64,000 nt of DNA from Lepidostoma basale (GCA_022606425.2 JAHDVF020001465.1:682001-746000); one strand, 5' to 3'. Shown: positions 39,750-50,900, numbered from the stretch's first letter. Notes: generated by a model from the letters alone, not told the origin. Made by a program: numbers and translations.

Positions 39750-39995
39750 CAGATCGTTTCTTACTTTTTTTGTTTATTCTGCTCTCATCTTTCTTCTGCC
39801 ACTTCAATGCATCGCTTTCGTACATAATAGTTGGGATCAGAACTCCATTGTGAACGGTCATTTTCGCTTTCATTGATAAATTCTTGTTTCCAATAACTAT
39901 TTTTAAAGCTCCCTTCGTTTTGTTACCCGCACCAACTCTTCTTTCAACATCACTATCCGTTCGGCCATCCGCTGTGAACATGCTACCTAATATAT
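39750..39995 (-). mobile_element. LINE-A internal fragment
   Basis: Minus frame 39981-39736: MFTADGRTDSDVERRVGAGN, KTKGALKIVIGNKNLSMKAK, HNGVLIPTIMYESDALKWQ, DESRIN. Confidence 0.75.
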
Positions 39996-40029
39996 TGCAA
40001 CGAAATAATATATTTTTTTAAATTTGTCG

Positions 40030-40180
40030 TTAAGAAAACGGCAACGACATACGGAACGATTGGATGGGAGAAAACGGTTAAAAAGTTGTATACAAGCAGT
40101 GTAAGTGGATAGAGAAGTCGGGGACAACCAAGGAAAGCGTGTGCATGTTACGAATTTAGAGGAATCTAGAGAGCCATGAT
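40030..40180 (+). mobile_element. LINE-A fragment with deletion
   Basis: ERLDGRKRLKSCIQAV-like and RQPRKACACYE in broken frames; matches the MVKKLYTSSV to RACM region. Confidence 0.5.
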
Positions 40181-40308
40181 AACAAATCATCATGTCTCTC
40201 AAAACGACGATAGAATATCAAGAAAACATTTCAAATTCAATCTGAAGAAAAAAAAATTATTTTGTCAATTGATAGAAGGTAGATTTTGGTAATTAATCAA
40301 ATATGAAA

Positions 40309-41157
40309 ATGCGATCACATTCGAAGTCGAAAAAATCGACGAGCGTGCATATCACTATGGATATTACAATACTATTTTTTAGGAATGCCAAGATATTTTC
40401 GAACACACAGGTACTTCGGGTGTAGTATAATTCCCTGGTAAGAAGTCAACTGGAATATAGTTCCATTATTTGGTCACCGCCTGGGATCCGATATTATCTG
40501 ACGGTAGAGCGAGTGCAGAACAAAATTCTGCGCTTTCTTTACCTCAGGAAGCGCGGTTATTACCGGTGGATGTTTCCGACTGAATTCTTGCTAGGTACTC
40601 GTATGCTAAGCTACCAATCATTGGAGAGAAGGAGGAATATTCACTTGGAAGTTCACTTCTTTCAGCTGATTGGCGGCCGTATACAAAACTCGGATGTCCT
40701 GAGTGATGTAGATCTATTTGTCCCTGATAATTACCTTCGTCAAAGACAGCACAGTTTGTTTTATTTGCCGCACTGTAGAACCATGTTGCCAATGGTTATG
40801 CCAGTGGGTAGGGCAATCTTATTGCTTAATCGGGTCGCCTTGGAGGTCGAAATATTTCGTTTTGGCGTAAGTTGCCTCAGGGATGCAATATCAATGTTAT
40901 GATTATTTCTAATTTTTAAGCTTATTTTTTTATGCTTGTCTTTTGAATTCTCATAATGTAATTATAAACGATATGAAAATTTGTCTGTAATGTTTGTAAT
41001 TTTTATTAAAATAAATAAAATAAAATTGAAATGAAATGAAATTACGATGAATGAATGTGAAGGAATCTAGAGAGGTATGTCAGAACAGAGCGGTGTGGCG
41101 TTCCACTCCCTCTGCCTACCCTCAGGGGAAACTTCGTGATGGTTTCTTAGTTAGTTA
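40309..41157 (+). mobile_element. LINE-A 3' end split by LINE-D
   Basis: Left piece HIRSRKNRRACI-like (40309-40365); right piece 41045-41157 resumes CMNVKESREVCQNRAVWRST and ends with a hairpin and GTTAGTT tail. Confidence 0.65.
40430..41035 (+). mobile_element. LINE-D relative, third subfamily
   Basis: SQLEYSSIIWSPPGIRYYL, then the open frame 40513-40902: QNKILRFLYLRKRGYYRWMF, SDVDLFVPDNYLRQRQHSLF, LPMVMPVGRAILLLNRVALE. It ends in AATAAAATAAAATTGAAATG-type tail sequence. It diverges from other LINE-D by many substitutions but keeps the same block order. Confidence 0.8.
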
Positions 41158-41330
41158 TAACAAAGATTTACACCACATTTGACTTAGAAATTTAATTTCC
41201 ACCGCATTTACTGTAAATATCAAAATAACTTTGTAGAAATGAAAAAAACTTTTCTTTATTTTGGTATTGAGTTGAGCTTTTGATCAATTGGTATAGATTG
41301 TTTGTGAATCCTAGTTTCTCTAGCAATTAA
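41158..41330. other. AT-rich spacer
   Basis: Nothing recognised. Confidence 0.4.
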
Positions 41331-41626
41331 AAGGCGGGCCACACTGTGATAAACATCGGTTTCCACCAACGAGCCGGACTAGAACAAACATAAAATTTGT
41401 CTTGTATAGGGCTTCTATCTCATTCTACGCCGGGTAAAATAATGCGAGGAAGAGAGATAAAACGTACCATGTTTGTTGAAAAGATAACCGTATGCAGAAA
41501 CATCCGCGGTTTAACTAATATCGACGTTTTTACTACGTCTAGAACATGGTTTAAGTTTGAGTAATAACATTCAGTATACAAATTTTGGTTTCAAACCAGC
41601 TTGTTTATCACAGTGTGGCCCGCCTT
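41331..41626. mobile_element. MITE with 25-bp perfect inverted ends, TAA target
   Basis: Ends AAGGCGGGCCACACTGTGAT plus AAACA at 41331-41355 are exactly inverted at 41602-41626. TAA flanks both sides (41328-41330 and 41627-41629), as expected of PIF/Harbinger-type elements. At 296 bp there is no transposase. A TTAA reading of the flank is also possible, which would change the class. Confidence 0.8.
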
Positions 41627-41817
41627 TAACTCTAACATAGTAAAACTAAATAGCTTACTACAATGGGAGAATAAAATGAAAGGAATCCAATAGAATTCAA
41701 GATTCAAGTCCTGCGATTTAAAGAGATGTCCCTTGGAGGTTAACTTGAGAGTACTGTGATGACTACGCTAAATAAAATAATATCCTAATATTTAAAATAT
41801 AAAAGAGCTTAATTTGA

Positions 41818-41970
41818 TTGAAAATGTTTGTTTTCTAGAAGTTTTATGATTTTATTCGCTTCGTTAAGGCATTATTAAAGTTGATCATACCCCAGTAAGG
41901 CGAAACTTAGCATTCCCATAAAATACAACAAAACTTCTAACAAAATTGACGATTTCATTTACTTTAAATA
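41818..41970. repeat. Family c fold-back, degenerate
   Basis: TTTGTTTTCTAGAAGTTTTA on the left and AAAACTTCTAACAAAA on the right enclose two opposed remnants (CTTCGTTAAGGCATTATTAA; CAGTAAGGCGAAACTTAGC). Confidence 0.5.
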
Positions 41971-42094
41971 TAAAGTTTTAGAACAAAGTAAAAGAAACAT
42001 TTTTTTTTTAAAAGACTAATATCAAGGATTTAAATCAATGATATTAGAATTTATTATTACAATATTCAATGCGAGCAGAAAATAGCTCATTTCC

Positions 42095-42160
42095 AATTCC
42101 TCATTCAAGTCCCCTGGATCAGGAGCCAAGCGTTCTATCCCCTAGACCACCACCACATTA
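42095..42160 (-). tRNA. tRNA-like sequence (pseudogene or SINE head)
   Basis: On minus: A-box-like TGGTCTAGGGG, an anticodon-arm-like CTTGGCTCCTGATCCAG (loop CTCCTGA, anticodon CCT), then GGACTTGAATGAGG, which departs from the B-box GGTTCGAATCC. Acceptor stem pairing is not convincing. Confidence 0.3.
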
Positions 42161-42219
42161 GTATTTATTGCTGTTTGAAAAAAAGTGAAAGAATCTATTA
42201 CCAAACTAATTATCTTACC

Positions 42220-42365
42220 ATTACACTATCACACCGTCTCCTCGAAGGGGTAGGTAGAATGAATGCTATAATACTTTTCTTTCCTGACATACTCTCGCTT
42301 CATTAACAAACATACATCGTGTCATGCACGCATGTCGATTTCTCGTAGCCGACATTGCACATTTA
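42220..42365 (-). mobile_element. LINE-A 3' end scrap
   Basis: ATCACACCGTCTCCTCGAAG reverse end with hairpin, then CMTRCM-type coding with deletions. Confidence 0.65.
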
Positions 42366-42692
42366 ACAAATTAACAAATTGTTGTATACTTATAGGAAAA
42401 CGTACGTTTTTTAGAAGTTTTTTTTTTAAATAAGTGACATGTTTAAGAAGAAGAAGAATCCAATGAAAATAGGCGAGCGTAGACAAACATTAGAAATTTC
42501 CCTATCGCATGAGACTAAGGTATCTATAATGGTGAAACTGCTTGAAAAATAATGACCCAATCCCAAAGGATTCCATAACGTATCTGGATACACTCGGAAA
42601 TGTAGATCCTATACTTTGGGTCGCGTTAAAAAACGTTAAAAATAAGGGGAAGCCCACTTATCACTTGCATTTTAATACATTAGATTAAACCA
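42366..42692. other. Family c scrap, then unassigned sequence
   Basis: 42395-42440 has CGTACGTTTTTTAGAAGTTT. 42540-42660 gives a short frame (DSITYLDTLGNVDPILWVAL) without known resemblance. Confidence 0.3.
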
Positions 42693-43265
42693 TGGAACAG
42701 GACCTTCAAGTATCTAGGCATAGACCTGGTGGGAGGAGCTGATCTGCGGGAAGAAATACAAGCCCAAGTAAACAAGGCAGCTGCAATCTCTGGCGCTCTA
42801 AAATCCACAATATTGAAAAACAAAGACATGGCCATTGAGAGTAAGACTAAAATCTATAAAGCATGCGTAAGACCAATAATGACATATGACGCTGAAGCGA
42901 GGGTAGACACAGTAAAGACAAAGCAAATTTTGAGGACCTCCGAGATGAAGACACTGAGGACAATAGCAGGCAAGACACTGAGAGATCGCGTGAGGAACAC
43001 CATGATAAGAGAGATATGTGAGATTGAGAATATTATAAGATGGAGCAGACAGCGAAAAAGGGACTGGTACGGTCATGTTCACAGAATGGACACCACCAGA
43101 CTCCCCTATATTACATTGCATAATCAGCCTCATGGGACTCGTCCTCGTGGAAGACCTCCTAAAAGATGGAAGGACAGTTGGGAAATCTATCTACCTAACA
43201 GAAGGAGCAACACTCCGGAGAGCTGACCACATAGGTCTACAACAAGGAAGAAGAAGATTAAACCA
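42693..43265 (+). pseudogene. LINE-B C-terminal region, intact 165-codon frame
   Basis: Frame 42729-43226: DLREEIQAQVNKAAAISGA, KTKIYKACVRPIMTYDAEAR, SEMKTLRTIAGKTLRDRVRN, WSRQRKRDWYGHVHRMDTTR, GRPPKRWKDSWEIYL and stop, then an AAGGAAGAAGAAG tail. It is the best LINE-B copy for building a consensus; the RT itself is missing. Confidence 0.88.
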
Positions 43266-43313
43266 AAACACAAATTAGTTACCAAGTAGGTACATGGTTT
43301 TAATACCTTTACA

Positions 43314-43378
43314 TTTCATTTCCGTAAAATAAAATAAAACTTCTAGAAAACGTTTTCGTTCGTACTAATTATTCAATA
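43314..43378 (+). repeat. Family c terminal scrap
   Basis: AATAAAACTTCTAGAAAACG and TTCGTTCGTACTAATT match the 3' side of family c repeats. Confidence 0.5.
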
Positions 43379-43481
43379 GAGTGTTTTTAATTAATTTTAG
43401 GAATAATCAAAAGTATATTTAGTTTCAACATATATATTCGTAGATACCTTACATATTGTTTTGACAGTAAGGTCAGAATTT

Positions 43482-43605
43482 GAAAGACATGCGTGCGACC
43501 TATCATCACGTATGCTGTAGAGACGCGGGCCGACTATGTGCGAACCAAGGGGCTGCTAAGAACATCTGAGATGAAGTTCCTAAGATCCATTACTGGAAAA
43601 ACTTT
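43482..43605 (+). mobile_element. LINE-G fragment
   Basis: KTCVRPIITYAVETRADYVR, TKGLLRTSEMKFLRSITGKT. Confidence 0.7.
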
Positions 43606-43611
43606 TTGAGT

Positions 43612-43775
43612 TCGTGTCTAATAACTTTAAGTGCACCATTCACTTTGTTGCCTGCCCAAACCCTTCTTTCAACATCTCTCTCCACTCGCCCATCTCTTGT
43701 AAACATACAACTAAATACACGAACTCATCTACTTGCTACAAAATTTCACCATTCACGCTAATGTTGCATTCATGA
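43612..43775 (-). mobile_element. LINE-A internal fragment
   Basis: Reverse of NISVNGEIL, VDEFVYLVVCLQEMG-like and RRVWAGNKVNGALKVI. Confidence 0.7.
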
Positions 43776-44299
43776 TACAGATCTCAAGTCTATTAAAATA
43801 ATAATAAGAAGATACCCAATCACTAGCAGAATGTAGAGTTGTGATATTCAATCAGTAAGCAAAATACCGTAGTCTAGAAAGATTTATACATATAGAAGTG
43901 CACGATTCTATTCTCCCTTCTACCATTCGAGTTGATAACATCGTATTTCAATACCGAATCGTTTCTTATTCAAATGCATTTAGTTTCCTTTCTCTCCTCT
44001 CCACATCTTCCCTTATCCGTAGCAGGGAAAATAATTGCGCCGTTTTCCGAAAGCACTTCGGAATTTTCCAGAATTGAATTCCAGAAAGAGTCCCATGCTG
44101 GAAAAGCTACCCAATAATTCGACACTCAAAACTTTTTATATGTAAATTTCTTGGGTAGACTACTGGATAACAATTTCCATATGAGTGGGCCATGTTACAA
44201 TAAGAGCTTTTTTGGGACAAACATAATTCAGTTGAATGTTTGATAAACTTGAGACAATAACACTGTGGAAATCCTTAATTATTATTTATATTCGAATTA
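43776..44299. other. No gene recognised
   Basis: Mostly AT-rich; 44000-44110 is mixed with no resemblance. Confidence 0.4.
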
Positions 44300-44645
44300 A
44301 AACAGGGGGAGTAAGGGGGATCCTATTGACTCTTCGAGCGGTGCATGGTCATCACCGTGGTAACGACCATGCTACGCTGGGGGATTGATCTGATCCCAAG
44401 TACCTATCCACACCTCCTCGACTTTGGTCTACCCTGGAAACTATGCGAAATATTAGAGATCGAGTAATTAACCTCGGTGGATAATATTGATGAATGGGCT
44501 AACGTGGAAGGACACCTCGCCAACCCGTCTGGCAAGAATGGCGTTGTAATGCCAACCACCCCCCGTATGACATGTCATACGTGGAGAAATGTGGGAGAGG
44601 CCTATGTCCAGTAGTGGACGACAACGGCTGTTAAAGAAGAATTAA
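44300..44645 (+). mobile_element. RTE-like LINE 3' untranslated end
   Basis: GGGAGAGGCCTATGTCCAGT and AGTGGACGACAACGGCTG close the segment, a 3' end seen widely in insect RTE-like elements; a short AAAGAAGAA follows. Confidence 0.55.
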
Positions 44646-44950
44646 ACCTGTTAACGAACAAAGTCAAAATGATCTTGTCAGTGAAAAAATTGGACAAGTC
44701 AACAAGGCTTCGGCGGTATCAGGTTGTCTCAAGGAGATCATATGGAAAAACAAGTATATGAGAACTGACAATAAGGTCAGAATATACAAAACCTGCGTAA
44801 GGCCTATACTGACATATAGCATTGAGACCAGAGCGGATACCACAATAATGAAGGCTAAAGTGTGGGTGGCAAAGATGCGGACGCTGAGGATGATAGCAGG
44901 AAAGACACTTTGAGATAGGGCGAGGAACACGGCTATCCGCGAAATCCTAT
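44646..44950 (+). mobile_element. LINE-G/B C-terminal fragment
   Basis: GQVNKASAVSGCLKEIIWKN, VRIYKTCVRPILTYSIETRA, MRTLRMIAGKTL, stop, RARNTAIREI. Confidence 0.7.
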
Positions 44951-44952
44951 AT

Positions 44953-45228
44953 ATATATATCGCACCGTGAGTGTAAAACCGAGATAAGTGCAAATATACA
45001 TTTTGGAGATATGGGAGTTTAAAGACTTCATATTGCTTGTAATTTTTTTTTTTAAATACTCCAATGATTTTCGGTTAATAGGTATATAACAATAAACCGA
45101 AAATTATTGGTTTATTTAAAAAAAAAAAAAAACAGTTTTTCCAAGCAATATGAAGTCTTTAAACTCCCATATCTCCAAAATGTATATTTGCACTTATCTC
45201 GGTTTTACACTCACGGTGCGATATATAT
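44953..45228. mobile_element. Fold-back element, about 87-bp inverted arms
   Basis: Arms 44953-45039 and 45142-45228 are exact or nearly exact inverted copies, starting in a TATATA run and including CGCACCGTGAGTGTAAAACC and CAATATGAAGTC. The 100-bp centre is itself palindromic around TTCGGTT/AACCGAA and has T and A runs. No coding. The TA-rich flanks hide any target duplication. Confidence 0.85.
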
Positions 45229-45287
45229 TCATCTTACAAAACATCTTATATATTCATTCGACACTCCATCATGCACAGATGTTTTTT

Positions 45288-45620
45288 CAGTCAAATCAGT
45301 TTATTAACTCAAATGACATTACAAACAGCAAAAAATTTAAGGCATATATTGAGTACCTACAGGTAAAATATATTATTAAAATACGACATAATACCAGGAA
45401 CGCATTAGAGATGGTTCGACATTAGAAAGACAAGATATTTTCTAAAGTCAAGAGAATTTGTTCCCTGAACGTACCTTCACTAATATGAAAGACGTCAATC
45501 TCCGAGGAGATCGCGTTCAGCAGACTAATTGCTCTTCCCAACGGTGTCACCAGAGGCAGATTGGTTCTGGTGGCTGGTAGGTAAAACAATCTGTGCTGTT
45601 GCAGTCGGAGAAATCTATCC
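45288..45620 (-). mobile_element. LINE-D 3' end
   Basis: CAGTCAAATCAGTTTATTAA tail side, 3' untranslated region, and the minus frame 45622-45422: RFLRLQQHRLFYLPATRTNL, PLVTPLGRAISLLNAISSEI. Confidence 0.8.
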
Positions 45621-45639
45621 ACACATTCATATAAGCTAC

Positions 45640-45990
45640 CAAATTTTTTACTTCATCTATCCTATTTTCTTCCACTTTTTTCCGAGCTGCATGCTCAGTG
45701 TGGAAAATTACATATAGTTTGGGGCCAATAGATTTTGAATATTGAGCGAAGGCACCTATTTATAAACACCTGGAGTTTACCAATAACGTCCGCGCTAGAT
45801 TTTCAAGTCTCACATCCGTACAGCAGTACGGTTTTAACCCTGCTGCTGAATATTTGGAGCATGAGGTATGAGCTTTCTCAAAATGATACCGGAACGCCAT
45901 ACAGGGCGAAGCATAGCGAAAGCTTCCCTTGCCTTGTTGAGTCTGCTGGTTACATCTTCCTCCGTATCTCTTTCTTTACTTTAGTTAAAA
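45640..45990 (-). mobile_element. LINE-H (R1-like) C-terminal fragment
   Basis: Minus translation: VKTVLLYGCETWKSSADVIG, LQVFINRCLRSIFKIYWPQT. A common insect LINE region; single copy here with several stops. Confidence 0.65.
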
Positions 45991-46365
45991 TCTATTCTGT
46001 TTAGTTAACAAAACCTCGCTGTGTGAAATTTCCTTTCTAGGAATCCAATTTTTTCTCGAAACGAGATAACTTTGTACCCCAGGTTTGCATACTCGAGTAA
46101 CTACGGGACGAAAGGACCAATAAAATGCTTTGAAATTTCTTGAACCCTCCCAATACTCCAGTCGATTCCGGCCCCAAGGTATTTGAATATAGATTGCGTT
46201 CGTTTTATATGAAGTTGTGCGAAGGGTAGTGAGCTAGAGAGGGGGGAATACATATACTCGCCGGGCAATTTGAATAAACAAAAAAGTTTGCGTAAAAAAC
46301 AAAATTCCTACTTTTGGTACTTGTAAAGAATTTCTTTTTGTAAATTTCTATTTTTTTTAATGATT
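45991..46365. other. No gene recognised
   Basis: Mixed to AT-rich; nothing identified. Confidence 0.4.
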
Positions 46366-46640
46366 TAGCTAACTAACTTACTAACCATCACGCCGTCTCC
46401 CCGAAGGGGTACTCAGAAAGAATGGACTGCCACACTTTTCTTTCCTGACATGCACGCGCGTCGATTTCTCTGTCTCCTCACGTGGCCGCCATTCAATGTA
46501 TTATTTATTTGATCGTGCCACGTTTTCCTCGGTCTTCTTTTATTTCTAGTTTCATTTGCATTTCTTCATTCAATCTTTCCATATGTCCAAACCATCTTAA
46601 TGATCCTTTCATTATTTTGTTCATAACACCACCATTCGCT
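46366..46640 (-). mobile_element. LINE-A 3' end
   Basis: TAAC tail, hairpin CCCC-GAA-GGGG on plus, reverse of HDQINNTLNGGHVRRQRN and SLRWFGHMERL. Deletions occur within. Confidence 0.75.
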
Positions 46641-46679
46641 TGACTTACTTCTCGATGTAGTTCCTGCCAATTTGTATAA

Positions 46680-47560
46680 TAGATATATCATAAGTATGTA
46701 TGAAAGAGGTAAAAGGGTTGGATGTAGGTGCCAAAATGAGCCGAGTGTCAGTAAGCTGTCTTTTGTCCTACTTGCAGATAACGAGCATGAACTACAAGTC
46801 CTGGTGAATAGTATGTATGAGGTATGCATGTGAAATGATCTGACGATGAATGTCAAGTCCAAGGTAATGATTTTTGAAAAATAATAAATCATGACAGTCT
46901 GCAACATTAGCGTGAATGGTGAAAATTTGGAGCAAGTAGATGAGTTCGTGTATTTATGTAGTATGTTTACAAGAGATGGGCGAGTGGAGAGGGATATTGA
47001 AAGAAGGGTTGGGGCAGGCAACAAAGTAAATGGTATATCATCGCTCATCACCGCAAGTTGTCATCGGAAACAAAAATCTATGAAATAAAGCTAAAATGGA
47101 GTGCACAATGGTGTTCTTTTACAGACCCTTATGTATGGAAGCGAAGCATGGAACTGGAAACCTAATGATGAAAGTAGAATAAAGGCAGTAGAAAAGAGAT
47201 CTCTTAGACGAATGTGTAGATACTCTGTGTATGATAGAGTGTCGAATGAAAATATAAGAAGTGAAAATATAAGGTGCGAATGATGGTGTTATGAACAAAA
47301 TATTGAAAGGATCAATTAGATGGTTTGGGCATATGGAAAGAATGAATGAAGAAAGAATGGTAAAAAAAATATTCGTGTACGATTTATATGAAATTTGAAA
47401 CAGAGAAAGACCGAGGAAAACGTATCACGATTCAATATATCAAATATTGAATGTTGAAAACGTGAATAGTCGGAGATTTCGACGCGCGTGCATGACACGA
47501 TTTATGAATGTTGAGAAATCGATAGAAGGATGTTAGGAAAGAACATTGTGGCAGATTGCT
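46680..47560 (+). mobile_element. LINE-A fragment, head to head with the previous copy
   Basis: LLADNEHELQVLVNSMYEVC, NISVNGENLEQVDEFVYLCS, RRVGAGNKVNG, LMYGSEAWNWKPNDESRIKA, RMCRYSVYDRVSNENIRSE, then broken to the RACMTRF and ERTLWQ area. No hairpin end. Confidence 0.8.
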
Positions 47561-47619
47561 TTCGAAATTTGTTTGCATCTAGTTATTTGAATGCAATTAG
47601 TGTATAAATTATTTAGCTT

Positions 47620-47755
47620 TTGATTCTCATGACATGTGATAGGTAGCCAATCTATCGCAATTTTATTGCCACGTGAATTCTATACTAGACAAAGATGCTG
47701 TGACAATCACACTGCAATTACCGGGAATCGAACTCGGGACCTTCGGTGTGGTCCT
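47620..47755 (-). mobile_element. tRNA-derived SINE
   Basis: Reverse of CCGAAGGTCCCGAGTTCGAT (B-box), body CACGTGGCAATAAAATTGCG and CTACCTATCACATGTCATG. Confidence 0.75.
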
Positions 47756-48240
47756 CGACTTCTTTTTCCATTCACACTACTTGTATATATCTTTTTAACT
47801 ATTCTTTTCTCATACATTCGTTCCATATGTCCAAACCATCTTAGTGACCCTTTCTTAATTTTATTTATCACACATTCGTCCGCCTTACATTCCTTTCTTA
47901 CTTCATCATTAGATATTCTATCATACATTGTTTTTCCGCACGTTCTTCTTAGTGACCTCATTTCTATGGCATTTATCCTACTTTCATTTTTCTTCTGCCA
48001 ACCCCTAGGTTCACTTCTATACATGAGGGTCGGTACTAGACTCCACTGTGCACTGCCATCTTTGCTTCAGTCGATTTATTTCTATTTGCTGTAATGATTT
48101 TGAGTGTACTATTAATTTTGTTTCCAGCTCCAACCCGTCTTTCGTTGTCTTTCTCCATTTTTTAATCTCTTGTAAACATGCTTGCCAGGTAAATAAATTC
48201 GGCAACTTGTTCTTAATTCTCACCATTCGCATTTATAAAG
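47753..48240 (-). mobile_element. LINE-A internal part
   Basis: Minus frame 48024-47707: YRSEPRGWQKKNESRINAIE, RTCGKTMYDRISNDEVRKEC, GSLRWFGHMERM, YTSSVNGKRSRG; then the EQVAEFIYLASMFTRD region to 48240. Confidence 0.8.
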
Positions 48241-48269
48241 ACATAATATATATCTAAAATTAGCTTATA

Positions 48270-49108
48270 TTTCATCGCAAACAAAAACCTATCCAAAAAT
48301 GCTAAGATGGCAGTGCATAACAGGGTTCTTGTGCCGACCCTTAAGTATGGAAGTGAAGCATGGAACTGGCAAAAGAAGGATAAAAGTAGAATAAATGCAA
48401 ATGAGATCTCTAAGACGAATGTGTGATAAATCTGTATATGAGTGTCAAATGCAAGTATAAGAAGTGAATGCGGTGCGAATGAAAGTGTTATGAACCAAAT
48501 AATGAAAGGGTCGTTAAGATGGTTTGGACATATGGAAATAATGAGTGAAGACAGAAAGGTGAAGAAGGTATATACGACGTTGACGGAGCTAGAAATAGAG
48601 GAAGACCGAGGAAAACGTGGCACGATCAAATCAATCAAATATTAAATGTCGGTCACGTGAGGAGTCGGAGAATCAAATCAAATCAAATCAAATCAGTTTA
48701 TTTTCTCAAAAGATATGACAAACAATAATTATAGTTTAAGGCATCTATTGACAACAGGTAAAACATAAAAAATATGGAACGCAGGAACGCATGAGAAATG
48801 GTTCGACATTAGGAATACAAGATACTCGATAAGACATCGATACCTATCCGAAGCGATCATGTTCAGCAGTTTGATTGCTCTCCCCACCGGCATCACCAGA
48901 GGCAGGTTGGTTCTGCATGCTGGGATATAAAACAGTCTGTGCTGACGCTGTCGAAGATAACCATCCGGAACATAGAGTAAAGATATCGACGTGCGTGCAC
49001 TACAAGGATGGAAGCGAGAGAAGTATGTCAGGACAGAACAGTGTGGCGTTCCATTATTTCTGCCTACTTCTCCGGGGAGACGGCGTGATGGTCAGTTGGT
49101 TAGTTAAT
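48270..49108 (+). mobile_element. LINE-A 3' part split by LINE-D
   Basis: Left piece (48270-48672): RVLVPTLKYGSEAWNWQK, SLRWFGHMEIMSEDRKVKKV, HVRSR. Right piece (48984-49108): STCVHYKDGSERSMSG in shifted frame, hairpin CTTC-loop end, and GTCAGTTGGTTAGTTA tail. Confidence 0.8.
48673..48983 (-). mobile_element. LINE-D 3' end with TTTGA tail, inside LINE-A
   Basis: AATCAAATCAAATCAAATCA (tail on minus), 3' untranslated motif and reverse of VPDGYLRQRQHRLFYIPACR, NLPLVMPVGRAIKLLNM. Confidence 0.8.
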
Positions 49109-49759
49109 TCATAAAAAAATCATCATAATGGGGTTCCACAGTGTTAACGTCTTATGTTTATAAGAATAAAATAACCATTTTGTTTCAAAACTAATCATTA
49201 GAATGACATTAATCATTTACAAAACACAAAACACATTGAAAAAATGTTTTTTCGTTGTAGATCTTAATCCCCAGGACACACCACTTGGCGGCAAAACACT
49301 CCTAGCGCCACCCGTTCTAAATTCAAAACAAACACTTGCCATTTCCGGTTTTTTTCCCGTCGGAATTTTGGCGCATCTCGGCGTTAAAATAACACGGGGC
49401 TGTTTGTACAGGAGACCCGCCGACTCGAGAGCACTATTGGGGATGAAAAAAAAACGTGTCAGTCCATTCATGAAATGCTTTTAAGGGTTGTATCGCAAAT
49501 AAGTACGCATAAGAAGGTAGATACTTAGAAGCATGTGGGGTAAATGTAAACATTTTATTTCACCTGCGTTATGTATATAAAAAATAAAACAATGAACCAA
49601 TACTGAGCATAAATAACAAATTTTCGAAGACGTATCCTCTACACTCTACACCATACATTTTGACCATAATAATTTTCCTTCTCGATCTTTGTTCGAATCT
49701 CCATAGACAAGACAAAGAGCATGGTTACATTAAGGCAACCAGTACGATGCTAGCTTGCA
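49109..49759. other. Unassigned; a GC-richer block at 49260-49480
   Basis: 49130-49200 resembles 62935-63000 (AGTGTTAACG and TTATG/TAAGTTTAT). 49260-49480 gives open frames on both strands (about 90 codons) without family resemblance, consistent with composition rather than coding. Confidence 0.3.
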
Positions 49760-50335
49760 TTAGATAATAAAATAATAGAACGAGTGATGCATTTCAAGTA
49801 CCTACTTAGGTGTTGATGTATCAAGCAGCAGTGACCTCTACGGAGAATCAAATGAATTAACAAACAGGGCCGCCGTTGTGGCTGGCTGCTTGAAGAATCC
49901 TGTTTGGAAAAATGAAAAGATGTTAAAGGAGGCAAATTCGAATCTACAAGACATGCGTACGTCCTATAATGACATATGGAATAGAAACGAGAGCTGACAT
50001 CATCAGAATAAAAAGTCTCCTAAGAATCACAGAAATGAAAACTCTCCGATCCGTTGCGGGAACGACACTCCAAGACAGAATAGAAAATTCTGAAATAAGA
50101 AAGATCTACAATGTAGAAGATGTCGTGCGATGGGGAAGACTGAGAAGACGCTACTGGAGAGATCATGTGGAAAGAGCATGTTCTGAAAGAGTGATAAATA
50201 TAGTCACAAATAAAGTACCAACAGGAATTCGACCGGCAGGAAGACCACCTAAAAGATGGCGAGACAGTTGGACATCTGCATCCCAGGAACAGACCGAGAA
50301 ATAACAGGACACACTCCTAAATATAGCAGAAAAAG
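49760..50335 (+). mobile_element. LINE-G C-terminal region
   Basis: RVMHFKYLGVDVSSSSDLYG, ELTNRAAVVAGCLKNPVWKN in one frame; then frame 49969-50304: MTYGIETRADIIRIKSLLRI, TEMKTLRSVAGTTLQDRIEN, WGRLRRRYWRDHVERACSER, GRPPKRWRDSWTSASQE, stop. The end is AAAAGAAGAAG. Confidence 0.8.
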
Positions 50336-50339
50336 AAGA

Positions 50340-50715
50340 AGTTCTTTGTTCGTTTCTTCATTACTGTAGGGTCGTGATCCATGGAGCTGCCCGTGGCTAA
50401 AACAAATCGCATCCAATCCTCTCTGTTCTCCGCGGCCTGCACTACCGATTAGAGTTCTCTTCAAGTCATCTCCTTCATCTGGTCATACCACCGTATAGGA
50501 GATCTGCCTCTACTTCTTTTGCCTAGAACACTTCCTGCGATAATACTTCTTTCTAGGTTACCCAGTTTTCTCCTGGTAATGTGACCAAAGAAATTCAATA
50601 CTCGCCGACTGCATATTAAAGATAGTCTCTCTGATATTTTGAGCTCATTAAGCACTGAGTCGTTCCACAGTATCCTTACAGTTCCACGGTATCCTTTCCA
50701 CATTTTTGTGTACAT
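50340..50715 (-). mobile_element. LINE-I C-terminal fragment
   Basis: Minus frame 50715-50461: GTVRILWNDSVLNELKISER, RVLNFFGHITRRKLGNLERS, GKRSRGRSPIRWYDQMKEMT, then a stop and AAENREDWMRFVLATGSSMD. Tail-to-tail with the LINE-G above. Confidence 0.75.
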
Positions 50716-50737
50716 AATAAGTAATATATTTTTTAGG

Positions 50738-50900
50738 TAGTGATTCTCTTGACATGTGATAGGTAGGTAATGCTATTATCACGTGAATTCTACCAGTCCA
50801 AAGAAAGCGTGATTTTTGTCACAACTGTCTTCGCCAGGAATCAAACCGGTACCTTCGGAGTGACAGTCATAGGTATTGCCACTCTGCCACGGAGGTCGTA
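50738..50900 (-). mobile_element. tRNA-derived SINE, head and body
   Basis: Minus: GACCTCCGTGGCAGAGTGGC (A-box area), AAGGTACCGGTTTGATTCCT (B-box), CACGTGATAATAGC and ACCTATCACATGTCA. Confidence 0.75.

Noticed and set aside
42095..42160. Functional tRNA-Arg gene
   Set aside because: The B-box region departs from consensus and acceptor-stem pairing is not convincing; kept only as tRNA-like.
49203..49484. Overlapping 84-93 codon frames on both strands as host exons
   Set aside because: Open on both strands with no domain, no splice logic and no codon pattern; consistent with GC-richer composition.
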